Shown here: positions 37,925-48,069 of the stretch, one piece after another
How positions within the stretch are numbered: position 1 is the stretch's first letter
Layout of the letters: every line of letters begins with the position of its first letter
Assembly (NCBI RefSeq): GCF_905220365.1
Contig: NC_061140.1
Location: 12,216,501-12,280,500 of the forward strand
Length of the DNA stretch: 64,000 nucleotides
Direction: 5' to 3'
From: Vanessa cardui
Taxonomy: Eukaryota; Arthropoda; Insecta; Lepidoptera; Nymphalidae
The notes under the pieces: generated by a model
Database searches by the model: none
Told to the model about the DNA's origin: nothing
What the model saw: the letters and a program-made list of their open reading frames with translations, nothing else
Program-made: the position numbers and the translations under genes

Positions 37925-38210
37925 GATGGTTGGGCTTTGCGCAAGCCCGGCTCGGTATGTATCACTCACTCATCAGGTATTCTGCCGCCAAATAACAGTA
38001 CTCAGTATTGTTGTGTTCCGGTTTGAAGGGTGAGTGAGCCAGTGTAACTACAGGCACAAGGGACGTAACATCTTAGTTCCCAAGGTTGGTGACACATTGA
38101 CGATGTAAGGAATAGTTAATATTTCTTACAGCGTCATTGTCTATGGGTGATGGTGACCACTTACCATCAGGTGGCTCATATGCTCGTCCGACAACCTATA
38201 CCATAAAAAA
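37925..38210 (+). repeat. SINE-like element, family B, full length (reference copy)
   Basis: This is one of the most complete family B copies, about 285 bp. It starts GGGCTTTGCGCAAGCCC (a short hairpin). It continues through CAGTACTCAGTATTGTTGTG, TTCCGGTTTGAAGGGTGAGT, GGCACAAGGGACGTAACATC, ATGTAAGGAATAGTTAATAT and GGTGACCACTTACCATCAGG, and ends CCTATACCATAAAAAA. ATAAAAAAT flanks it at 37916-37924 and 38203-38211. This resembles a target-site duplication but overlaps the A-tail. No tRNA, 5S or 7SL head is recognisable. Confidence 0.8.
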
Positions 38211-38436
38211 TACACTTATTATAATAATATATATCTTATAACGATACATATATGAAAGATACATCGAAGAAAGGGCGAAATCTTTTTTTAGTTATTGGAA
38301 GTTTTTCTCGGAAGAATATATAAATCTATGGGCATTGATAGTTTTACAGCATCGAGACAGTCTATTTAATATTTATATTGACATTTCTGTAGTTGATTGA
38401 ACAATGATTGAATAACATGCAGACATATATAATATC

Positions 38437-38809
38437 TACTGGCGGATTTACCAATAAGCTAAGTAGGCAGGAGCCTAGGGCGGGAGATTTAGAGGGGCGG
38501 CAAATTTAGCCAAATATTTTATTTATTACAGAAAAAAAAACTTATAATTATATGTAATGTATACACATCACGTCCGTAATCCGTATACTCGTCACTTCAT
38601 AGCGGCTTGCAAAAATAATCCAGTAACTAACAGCAATATTATCTAGTTCACAGTCATACTAATAATGGGAAAAAGCCGATGTAATGAGGACGTTGAAACA
38701 AATGTCATAAACTTTCAATTTCAGAATAAACGTAGTTAATATGTCAGTTGGGGCGGCAAAAATTGAATGTCCTACTAGCGGCAAATTTGATTTGCAAAAT
38801 CCGCCATTG
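38437..38809. mobile_element. Non-autonomous hAT transposon (MITE), with 8-bp target duplication
   Basis: The 373-bp element starts TACTGGCGGATTTACC and ends GCAAAATCCGCCATTG, imperfect terminal inverted repeats around GGCGGATTT. It is flanked by identical 8-bp repeats ATAATATC at 38429-38436 and 38810-38817, the target size of hAT elements. Subterminal GGGGCGGCAAA(T/A) motifs occur near both ends (about 38495 and 38751), typical of transposase binding repeats. There is no transposase frame. Confidence 0.85.
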
Positions 38810-38817
38810 ATAATATC

Positions 38818-39250
38818 GATAACAAAGATATTTCATTCAGAATCTTCCAAAGTGACAAATTCCGATAGTCAATTACGTACTGGTCTTAATCAAGATATCC
38901 CAATCAAAAAGGCGTAAAAAATATTGCTTGACACTGCGTTTGAATCTTCCATAAAAATATATTCTAAGTCATAAGTTAATTATTTATTTATTCGCTCTTC
39001 GATCTCGACAAGTCTTGACATGTCTCATCATGCATGTGCCTTACACACCTATATTAAATTATTCACAAGCTATTCAAACTAACCAACCGTTTATGTATTT
39101 GATTAAAGTCTATTAAGAGATAAAAATATTAATTTAAATTCACGGCAGGTAATTTTTTTTTTTGTCCGAAAAGGTTTGGCGAAAAAGAACAGGTCTAGGA
39201 TGCTTACTGCTTAATTAAAACAGACTGTGTGTCATTTGTAGCTATGGAAA
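38818..39250. other. AT-rich spacer
   Basis: I see no feature apart from a T-run at about 39153-39163. Confidence 0.35.
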
Positions 39251-39322
39251 ATGTTTCCAACCTTCTCCTTAAAAGGAGAGGAGGCCCAGTAGTGGGAAAT
39301 TTATAGGCTGTTGTTGTTGTAA
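39251..39322 (+). repeat. 5'-truncated SINE, family A (tail only)
   Basis: TTCTCCTTAAAAGGAGAGGA, GGCCCAGTAGTGGGAAATTT and AGGCTGTTGTTGTTGTA form the last 70 bases of the family, ending in the (TTG)n tail. The head and body are missing. Confidence 0.75.
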
Positions 39323-40481
39323 TTGCTTCATCAAAAATACAAGCCTCACAATATAACTTAAACAAAATATGACTAAAAGTATGACTCAAAATATACGCAC
39401 AATTGGTTGTATGTATATGTTGTCTATATGTTATATGAATAGCAATGATTTCCAAGCACCGATGTCATCGGTGGGTCCTTCAATCGCTTTCTTAGTTATT
39501 AAGAAATGACTCTATACCTCCTTAGATTATGTATATGGATATACGTTCGTATTTGGCTGTTACAAAATAAGTATAAAATTTATAGCTGCAAAAACATACC
39601 CAAATTCGCCTGAGGCGTTATTGGTAACAATAATCAATCAACGTTTTATTGAGGTGAGAACAATCAATTCGAGAATGGAACAAAATACCGATTGACTTAC
39701 TGACTGATATTGTGTTCATCTCGTTATTTTTGGAATAAAAGATTCGATCTTTTATATTTTTTTATTCGTTTTTATTTTTATTTTGAATTAAAGATATATT
39801 ATGGACAGCTTTTATATTTATTGGAGAATCTGTATTCCTGCAAAATGTAGTAGATAATACTTAAGTTCGGTATATATACTATAGTATTATGTTTAATATA
39901 TAAAATGGGAAGAGTCAGCCCAGCAGTGGGTTTTAAGTGCTTACATTTCCTTATTTAAATATGAATTATTATCAATATGCTTAATTATATACACAAATTA
40001 TTCACAGGGAGAAACTGGGTGACACGCTTTGTTAAAAAAATTTACTTACCGAGCATTTTGTGAGGTTTCATATGACATGATGTCACCCTTGACCCGGTGA
40101 CTCAAAACAGTGATTTTTGTTGATAAGATATTCGATACCTTAATCGTAAATGCGTTGTGTTCATTTGAGTAGAAAAAGCATACGTCATTATTTTACTCAT
40201 CGAATGTTATAGTCCATATACGAAATGTAAAAAAAAAGACAAAATACTAATCAAAGAGTTGAAATTAATTTTAAATTAAAAAAAGAATTGTCATGGCAAC
40301 CAAAAAAAACAAAACGCTGAGATTATTAATTAGCGGATGTTCTTTATAGTGAAATATTCTTTTTTCAAATTTGTTGTTAATTTTTATAATCAATTTTTGA
40401 TACAGATTTTTCTCGTCTTTATTTATCAATCATACGTTTATCTTTCAAGTAATTTCATTACTTTGCTCCTATTTTTTCCAG
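39323..40481. other. AT-rich intergenic sequence
   Basis: A 25-base scrap of family A tail (GTCAGCCCAGCAGTGGG) lies at about 39914-39930. Otherwise nothing is recognised up to the acceptor-like site at 40481. Confidence 0.35.
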
Positions 40482-40575
40482 GAACGAAAACGATCTCTTC
40501 GCAACAAGATTACCTCGACCTATAGTTGCTGCGAAAGGGAAGAATAAACCATCAAATAGACTTTTGCATTCATAA
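40482..40575 (+). CDS. Candidate terminal exon (weak)
   Basis: A textbook 3' splice site (TTTGCTCCTATTTTTTCCAG, ending 40481) is followed by a GC-richer stretch in an AT-rich neighbourhood. One frame gives about 30 codons ending LPRPIVAAKGKNKPSNRLL, H, S and TAA at 40573-40575. A second frame gives RKRSLRNKITSTYSCCEREE and ends in a TAA that is part of an AATAAA at about 40543. With two equally good frames and no recognised partner exon, coding status is uncertain. Confidence 0.22.
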
Positions 40576-42108
40576 TAGAACTCGGGTTATCTCTAGAGTA
40601 TGCTGTGCTGAATTTGATGAATTTTCTTTTCCAATTTGAAGATTTATTGATCTATGTCATAAGTTAAAAGGATCTCATCAAAAAGCACTCTCACTCTGGC
40701 AGAATTTTTATGCCTAAAAATATGCCTTTGTAATTACAATCATATGTTATAAAACATATAACATGATTAACAGTTAGGTTACATTTTAAAAATGTCTTAT
40801 TATATAATCTAATAAACTTGAGTGAATTGAACATTATGTATATTTGTTTTAGTTTTTTAAACTGATTAATAATTAAAATATAGCCCTGAGATACACATGA
40901 TATAAAAAACCTGGGCAGTTTACTTGGGGTACTCCCAAGATAACTTTCAAATGTACTAGTCTTAGTGTCATCGAAATCACAGCCAGATTATTAAGACGAT
41001 ACATCCTAGGTCTTAATCAAATTGTTTGCCAGTCAGATAGTTTAAACTATATGATATCTGAAATAATAGAAACATCTCAGATGAAGACGAGAATCTAACA
41101 ATAATTTTCGAAACAAAAAATGGCATACGTTCAAAGAATACGTCCCGCTACGAAAATGCTGATAGAATCAAATTGACCATCCGATGTCAGCAAACCCAGT
41201 ATCTACCCTGTAATTCATTGCTGGAAAACCTTAAATCCACAAAGAATACATTCAAATATCAACTTTAAACCATTAATAGAAATATCAAATTCGCCTGGCT
41301 CCATCAAACGCAGAATTCAACAAGCAATATTAGATATTTTATCTCGTTCACTGCAAGCGCGTTTGTGTTGTGGTCCCTGTCGGGCGTCGACTGTCTATCC
41401 CTTTCAGGCATACGACCATGTATTGTCCTCTTACTCGCACACCTAACCGGTACTTTCGGAGCACGTTCTGGTGGTACAAGAAAGTGGAAGCTGGTAAGAT
41501 TAGAGGTGTTATGACTTTTTTCTGACTCAAATTTGTAGATTTGCCAATAGAAGTTTCGTGAGTCATAACAGAAGTCATAACATAATTAATGATTTCAATG
41601 TGGCGACGTAATATGATATACTAAGTCGATAAATGTATTTTATTTCATTATTAATAACAGTTGTTGCTACTGAGTCGACTAAAGTGTTATAACCGTAATT
41701 ATGATTTGATAACACGAGTACCCAAGGATTTCAATGCTAATTAAAGTTTACCAAATGCTAAGCATACAATATAACTGCAGACACATAATCATCTTTTCAA
41801 TTAAACTCAAATTTCAAATATCGTTACAATATTTGAATTGTTATGATATACTATTTTATTATACATACTTAATATAACATGTTATGTAAGTTACATCATC
41901 AATACTAATATTATACTTACCTACATTGTCAAGTAAAATTTCTATCTGTCCATTGCAAAGTTAATCTTTAAGAAAGAACATAGGGTTGTTTTACGCGTAC
42001 CATCTGATTTATCTTGTAACTAACATATACATATAAATAATTTTCTAATATATGTTGGATTCAAGCTAATCTTGTTTTTAACTAAATTTACCTATAAAAG
42101 TAACAAAG
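40576..42108. other. Intergenic sequence with a start-less open frame and a complex patch
   Basis: From 40900 to 41090 one plus-strand frame stays open and includes RLLRRYILGLNQIVCQSDSL, but it lacks an ATG and recognised homology. At 41340-41480 a GC-richer stretch stands out, possibly a remnant of a mobile element. A near-palindrome ATGTTATAAAACATATAACAT lies at about 40744-40764. Confidence 0.25.
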
Positions 42109-42350
42109 TAACTGTCACTACTGGACTAAGGTAAATCTTCTTTTGAGGATCAGGTTGGTCTCTTATTCCGTCAGGCTGTTCCAGTGGTGCATACACATCT
42201 GCTAGATCTTCATCCACAATTTCCTGTTCCACTGATGATTTTCAAAACGCAAATTAAGCACACTAATATTCGTGTGCTTAATTGCTTGCCCAGATTTGAA
42301 CCCGCAATCCTTGTTTATAATTAACGTTTTTTAATCGCTGGGTCAGCTGG
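42109..42350 (-). repeat. tRNA-derived SINE, family A, old copy with a palindromic mutation
   Basis: On the minus strand the diverged head CAGCTGACCCAGCGATTAAA precedes a B-box region GCGGGTTCAAATC, then degraded body and tail. The normal AGCACCACTGAATATTCGTG region is replaced by a perfect 12-bp inverted repeat at 42252-42283. Confidence 0.65.
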
Positions 42351-42625
42351 TGAATCACCTCTATATACTAATATCCGGTTTTAAAACGTTGTTCGAATTG
42401 AAATTTATTCAGTTTAAATACTAATCGCGTATTGGTCGCCTATAATTTCATCAGCTTTTATCAACCAATTACAATTCAGGTTAAACCAAAATAGTTACCT
42501 AATTTGACTTTGATAAGCGTTTTAGAAACAATTAATTACCACAATGATGTTAGCTCTCTACAGAGGCAGTCGTTATTGAAATAATAATCAAACTAAGATA
42601 AAATAAACTGACAAATTCTTATATA

Positions 42626-42990
42626 CTAGCGACCCGTCCCGGCTTCGCACGTGCAATCCTGGTACTAAATATTCAACTAAAAATTATTTACGACACCACA
42701 TTAGATACATCTAAAATTATCAGTGTTTCTTTACTATATTGTCCAAGTATTATATACAAAAACGTTTCCCTTGAATCACTCTATTTATCTATTAAAAATA
42801 AAATCACATAAAATCCGTTGCGTAATCTAAGCTTTCCCAAGGTTGGTGGCACATTGACGTTGTAAGGAATAGTTAATGTTTCTTACAGCTTCATTGTCTA
42901 TGGGTGATGGTCAGTTACCATCAGGTGGCCCATATGCTCGTCCGCCAATCTATACCATAAAAAAATACTTTGTTTTATACTATGTAACGA
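42626..42990 (-). mobile_element. Helitron, family H1, interrupted by a family B SINE
   Basis: The left part starts CTAGCGACCCGTCCCGGCTT and runs through ATTATCAGTGTTTCTTTACT and AAATCCGTTGCGTAATCTAA to 42834. The right part resumes at about 42966 with ACTTTGTTTTATACTATGTA and ends at a GA (the reversed TC end). About 20 bases of Helitron sequence are missing at the junction. Confidence 0.8.
42835..42966 (+). repeat. 5'-truncated family B SINE nested in a Helitron
   Basis: It starts inside the element at CCCAAGGTTGGTGGCACATT and runs to ATCTATACCATAAAAAAA. Its position inside the H1 Helitron shows that family B was active after that Helitron inserted. Confidence 0.8.
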
Positions 42991-43649
42991 TAGATAAAAG
43001 ATAAGATAACTTATCTATATTCATAGATTTAGTCCATTCCGTGACCTTTTGAACTATTCATAGATCTACTGATTTAAGATAACTAGAAAGTTGTGGAGAC
43101 ATAACCAGTCGCGTCACAGATGTGTCAGTCATTCAAATAAATACAAATTCATACATTTTGTATGATAAACTAACGCCAGAATGCCAATTGATTTATTTAT
43201 ATGCCAGTATAGCCAATATTATAAAAACGTTGCGGATACCGAGTTTCAAAAAAATACTTAGTCATTTACTAAGTATTTTCCATAGTATAGTAAGAATAGT
43301 CATATGAATTTCTTCAAAAATTTGTTATGTCGATTCATGTGACCTAACGGCTGGACCACCGCGTTAGAAGTACCCTCTTTTTAATGCGAGTGATCAAAGT
43401 TCCTAACGTCACGATATTAGATCATCGTTAGATAAAATTATGGGTATAGATCTCGCATTACCTTGACCTATTCTAAAGCATGGCTATTACTCCGAGTACA
43501 ATTAACTGGTGATGTGGATTTATTTTTATCTTATTATATAACGCTGTATATTTTAATCGATATAATGAGAATTAAGTGTATATGTGAAGATCCAACTTCA
43601 AGTAAAACGGGAACATAAAATAATTACCAATATTTAATATAGTTTTTTA
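42991..43649. other. AT-rich spacer with a perfect hairpin
   Basis: At 43251-43279 AAAATACTTAGT and ACTAAGTATTTT form a perfect 12-bp stem with a 5-base loop. No other feature is seen. Confidence 0.4.
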
Positions 43650-43870
43650 GAGTCAACCCCGGGCAAGCACCGCTGATTCATGAACTTAATTCGTCTTTAT
43701 AATTCATCTCGTGCTCGGCGGTGAAGGAAACCATCGTGAGGAAACCTGCATGTGACCAATTTCATAGAAATTCTGCCACATGTGTATTCCACAAACCCGC
43801 ATTGGAACAGCGTGGTGGAATATGTCCCAAATTTTCTCCTTAATGGGAGAGAAATTTACCAGGTATTTAC
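43650..43870 (+). repeat. tRNA-derived SINE, family A, lacking most of its head
   Basis: Body and most of the tail are well preserved: ATTCATCTCGTGCTCGGCGG, ACCTGCATGTGACCAATTTC and GGAACAGCGTGGTGGAATAT, ending at GGGAGAGAAATTTACCAGGT. The tRNA part survives only as GAGTCAACCCCGGGCAAGC, and the CCCAGCAGTGGG motif is deleted. Confidence 0.75.
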
Positions 43871-44443
43871 GATTATTTGTAAATATTATATTTGAAATAA
43901 TTTATAGGCTTACATATGGTTTATAGTATTGACAAAGGGCTAATTATTTATCTCACTACTACAGCGGTACACGACTTTATTTTATATTATCTAATGATGA
44001 TATAAGTGTACCGATAACGTCCCACCGTTGGGCCACAACCGATACTTTGGGAATTGGCATATAGTGTAATTTATGATAAGGAACTTCGCTCCAAAAAAAC
44101 AAATAACCATCCATTGATGACTCATTCCTTTATAACATTACAATTATTAATAACAATTTAACTAAATACCAGACGGTTTTAGCGTGCGTTCTAATTATCT
44201 GTTCCGATTTTATTTAATGTGTGTGACGTATCCAAAGTATATATTGGCAAAGCCCAGTTACGTTATCTATTGTAAACGATTGTCTGTCAGTGGGAACGCT
44301 GTCCAAGTTTGACCAATTGGGTCAGATAAAGAGCTAGGATGTTGTATCGCGAACACTTGTTCCAGTTTTGTAATATTATTGATGAGTTTTTGATCATTTG
44401 CCATTTAAAATTTATATTCCTAATTTTATCATGTATTTTGATA
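43871..44443. other. AT-rich spacer
   Basis: I see no recognisable element in this stretch. Confidence 0.35.
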
Positions 44444-44569
44444 CTAGTTGTGGTCTGCGGCCTCGTTCGCTTTTTAGGGTGTTGGTTGTCATGTGTCAGG
44501 CAAAATGCTTTTCCCGTCCGTCCTTGAAGTTCAAGTTTGCTTCGTACCAAATTTCATCAAATTCGCTTT
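44444..44569 (-). mobile_element. Helitron-like family H2 copy, truncated at a SINE junction
   Basis: It starts (plus strand) CTAGTTGTGGTCTGCGGCCT and includes AAGTTCAAGTTTGCTTCGTA and CCAAATTTCATCAAATTCG. It then passes without a gap into the family A SINE. The TC end is missing. Confidence 0.6.
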
Positions 44570-44808
44570 AGCAGTGATTGCGGGTTCAAACTCAGGCAAG
44601 CACCATCATATATATCGTCATCATATATCATCATATATATGTGCTTAATTTGTGTTTATAATTCACCTCGTGCTCGGCGGTGAACGAAAACATCGTGAGG
44701 AAACCTGCATGTGTCTAATTGCATAGAAATTCTGCCAAATGTGCATTCCATCAACCCGCATTGGAACAGCGTGGTGGAATATATTCCAAACCCTCTCCTC
44801 AATGGATA
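44570..44808 (+). repeat. tRNA-derived SINE, family A, starting within the tRNA part
   Basis: It starts ATTGCGGGTTCAAACTCAGG at the B box, so the A-box half is missing. A TCATCATATATA-rich expansion at about 44603-44640 interrupts the region after AGCACC. The body is good through GGAACAGCGTGGTGGAATAT, and the end is lost after CTCTCCTCAATGG. Confidence 0.75.
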
Positions 44809-45051
44809 AAAATTTTATACATATATCTAACATATCCAGACGGGCTTCCATAAAGCCCTATCACCAATTCTGTGCTATTGCATTAATTTTTTTCTTATAT
44901 TTGCATTTACATTCCGAATTTAAAATTTCATAAACACTGACAGCAACTGATACAATCAAATACTAAACGTAATAGTGTAGCCATTACTTATTTCTGTAAT
45001 AGATATTTCCAATTTTTTTTAACATTACTTTCTTCGCTTCAAGTAAGCACC

Positions 45052-45143
45052 TCTGTAGCCTCCGGGTTTTTAACGTGGATCAAAGATGTTGTCCCTTCGC
45101 CTATAATTATATTGGATTGCTCTCAATTTAAACGGCAACAACA
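45052..45143 (-). repeat. Old family B SINE fragment
   Basis: AAAGATGTTGTCCCTTCGCC, TATAATTATATTGGATTGCT and CTCAATTTAAACGGCAACAA align in order with the central part of family B read on the minus strand, with about a quarter of positions changed. Confidence 0.45.
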
Positions 45144-45587
45144 AAAGCTATTTGTTTTTTGTTTTTTTTTTCGTCGAAAGTAAATCACTTAAATTTTATT
45201 CGTTGATCGTTTCCTCAAAAAGAAATATCATTATATTATTTGGCATTCATTATATTTATTTGTGGTTTATTTTAAATCGAATAATCGAAATTTGTATCAT
45301 AATTTTATTTATGGTTTGCACTTATTCACATTGAAACATTAAACCAAGTTGATGTTAATTATAATTTCACGATTTTAAATTAGAATTTTGAAATATCGAA
45401 ATTAAATGGTAGGTAGACACGTCACTTGTTATTTTATATTTTATAACAAAAGTATTGACACTAGGGTAATATTTTAATAAAATCGAACACTGAGCAAAAG
45501 CCTCAGAAAATACATGACATATATTATATAAACACACTTGTAAAGTCATTACAGATTTGAAGCCATTATCTTCTATTCTGATTTACG
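45144..45587. other. AT-rich spacer
   Basis: Only AT-rich sequence is present. Confidence 0.35.
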
Positions 45588-45617
45588 AACTCCAACTACT
45601 GTGCCATCTCGGTTCAT
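45588..45617 (-). repeat. Scrap of a family A tRNA head
   Basis: ACTCCAACTACTGTGCCATC followed by TCGGTT matches only the first 30 bases of a family A head on the minus strand. Confidence 0.4.
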
Positions 45618-45661
45618 TATTTATAACTAATTAATTTAATTATTATTATATTTGATGTTGA

Positions 45662-46289
45662 ATCTTACTGATATATTATTTACGGCGTCTAACTTTGTTT
45701 GACTTACGATCTCGTTACCAAAACTATCACGCCTACATCAGTTTACAGAATAAATTGACATTATCATCAATTCACGCAACAACTGACTTACTTAGAATCC
45801 CGATAATTGTTGCTCCAAAACGCGTAGTAACATTTGATTTATCACCTACCAAGGGAATGTCTTCTCTAATTCGTGTAGCAATAAGGCTTATTTTGGTATG
45901 GCGATTTCAAATAGATCTAGGTGAAACAGAAGCGTGTGAAGACCAAATGGATCTACGTTCGTTTACTTTATTGATTTAAGCTTCGTTATTATTGGCTTAA
46001 TAATGAAATTAGTTTGTAAGACAAATGTTTGCTGAATATGAAACTTGAGGTGAAGTGAAATGGTTTTAAAAGTACGATCTTTGCGAAGTTTTTCCTAATA
46101 TGCCATCTATTATAAAAATCTCAGCTTTTGAGATCACTGCTTCAAACAGATATACCGTGTTCCCAAACCAATAGCTCAAGTTTTTAAGCCACGATATCCT
46201 TCACCTAGATCTTCTCCTATATAATAAGTTGAAATATTTCGTTGTGTTTCGAATTTTGTACCAAAAATATTCGAACATTTTATGCTTAA
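45662..46289. other. Spacer with a 106-codon open frame lacking a start
   Basis: The plus-strand frame 45662-45979 is open and includes LRIPIIVAPKRVVTFDLSPT. It has no usable ATG in its first half, no recognised domain, and a length expected by chance a few times in this window. The rest is AT-rich. Confidence 0.2.
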
Positions 46290-46411
46290 ATATGGGACAA
46301 CATATTAGACAACATCACACATTACTCTGATCCCAATGTAAGTAGCTAACGCACTTGTGTTATGGAAAATCAGAAGTAACAACGGTACTACAAACACCCA
46401 GACCCAAGATT
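46290..46411 (-). repeat. tRNA-derived SINE, family C, 5'-truncated
   Basis: The minus-strand 3' half is present: TCTTGGGTCTGGGTGTTTGT, CCGTTGTTACTTCTGATTTT, AGCTACTTACATTGGGATCA and a tail in which ACAACAT is duplicated. The tRNA head is absent. Confidence 0.65.
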
Positions 46412-46873
46412 ATTATCATTGAGATTATTATACTGATTATTGTTCAAAACATTTATAAATTTAATCATTGTTATGTTCATAAATATCGTTGACTAAAGTC
46501 CATAATATATATGACAATATACATATATTTAATTGTTATGTATAAACAAAACGAATGAATCAATCACACTAACTCACTAACTTCTGAGCTCTTGTCCTTC
46601 AATTTACAACAATTCAATATCAAACTATACACTAAAATCAACATGGAAATTGAAGCTCTATTGCAATTAGATAAACATTATAATTGCTTGTTAATTTTCA
46701 ACTTTTGCCAGATGAAACGCTTAGTGTATAGTTTCGGGTTACAAAGTATATTTACAATAACAATGAAAGGAGTTATACCATCTATATTATAACATTATAA
46801 ATAATATGTACAATTTATTGATGGGTGATATATTCCTTTCTCTGGTGTAGTAAGAATCATTAATCATTCATTA
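46412..46873. other. AT-rich spacer
   Basis: No element is recognised. Confidence 0.35.
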
Positions 46874-47058
46874 AATCGCCAATGCGCGACTAACCTTAGG
46901 AACTAAGATGTTATGTCCCTTATTTCTGTAGTTACCCTGGCTCACTCGCCCTTCAAACCGGAACCCAACAATACTAAGTACTGTTATTTGGCGGTAGAAT
47001 ATCTGGAGTGGGTGGTACCTACCCAAATAGGCTTGCACAAAGCCCTCAACCAAGTAAA
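46874..47058 (-). repeat. SINE-like family B, lacking its 3' half
   Basis: The minus strand reads from CTTGGTTGAGGGCTTTGTGC through GTACTTAGTATTGTTGGGTT and AGGGCGAGTGAGCCAGGGTA to the CATCTTAGTTCCTAAGG region. The A-rich end is missing. Confidence 0.7.
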
Positions 47059-47433
47059 ACTGGTTGGACTAAGGCGGTTAAAGAATTGACGATCAAAAGG
47101 TAACGAAGGTTATTACTTATTACCAAGATGATATATTATATGTTACACATATGAGGCTGCTTTAAAGCCTTACAGTATCTCACGTTCTTATGTTTTGAAT
47201 AGAAGGCGAGAAATAGGGTCTGCGATTGTTAGTTTGTTGACCCTTGAGATCAAAGAAGCTTGCAATGTTTGTAAGGTAAATGACCATTTAAGTGTGACTA
47301 CTACGTACGTGTAAATATTTTTTAATGAATATTTTTTTTCTTAATTTATAATACGATTAAACCAATGTGTAAAATTTGTTATCGTTCCTATTTTTAATTA
47401 AACTATAGCAGACGAACTATAATCATTATAGCG
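47059..47433. other. Mixed spacer
   Basis: No feature is recognised. Confidence 0.3.
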
Positions 47434-47622
47434 CCTCAGCTTCGCACGAGTACTTGATATTTATCATTATATTATGACCAAATTACATTAAATCATTATA
47501 AATTGTAGTCTATGTGTTATTTTGATGTATAACCTATATTACTGTATATGTAATGTAATATATGTAAATTTCATCCAAATCCGTTCAGTAGTTTATTCGC
47601 GAAAGAAACATACATACAGGAA
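47434..47622 (-). mobile_element. Degenerate Helitron-like element
   Basis: AGCGCCTCAGCTTCGCACGA at the left resembles a reversed H1 end. AATTTCATCCAAATCCGTTC, AGTAGTTTATTCGCGAAAGA and ACATACATACAGG on the right are typical of the terminal part of these families. The CTAG and TC ends are mutated. Confidence 0.45.
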
Positions 47623-47784
47623 GTAGAGTGTCCACAGATTTTTTTAATAGTTTATTTTGAAACAGGTACGCGATCACTATCGAGCAAACACATTGGCACT
47701 TTAAAAAATAGTATCCACGCCTGACATGACAAGCAAACTCAACATCAAAATACATACACTTGCTTTACCTTATGCCTTAAATGA

Positions 47785-48069
47785 CTTGGTGGTAGGGCTT
47801 TGTATAAGCCCGCCTGACTAAGTACCACCCACTCACCAGATATTCTACTGCTGAACAACAGTACGCAGTATTATTGTCTTCCGTTTTGAAGGGTGAGTGA
47901 GCCAGTGTAACTAAAGGTATAAGGGACATAGCACCTTAGTTCCCAAGGTTGGTGGCGCATTGACGATGTAAGGAATAGTTAATATTTCTTACAGTGTCAT
48001 TGTCTATCAGTGATGGTGACTTACCAGAGGCCCATATGCTCGTCCGCCAACCTATTCCATAAAAAAAAA
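47785..48069 (+). repeat. SINE-like element, family B, near full length
   Basis: It runs from CTTGGTGGTAGGGCTTTGTA through TTGAAGGGTGAGTGAGCCAG and ATGTAAGGAATAGTTAATAT to CCAACCTATTCCATAAAAAA. A 10-base gap lies in the GGTGACCACTTACCATCAGG region. Confidence 0.8.

Noticed and set aside
45662..45979. 106-codon open frame
   Set aside because: No usable start codon, no recognised domain, and a chance-level length.
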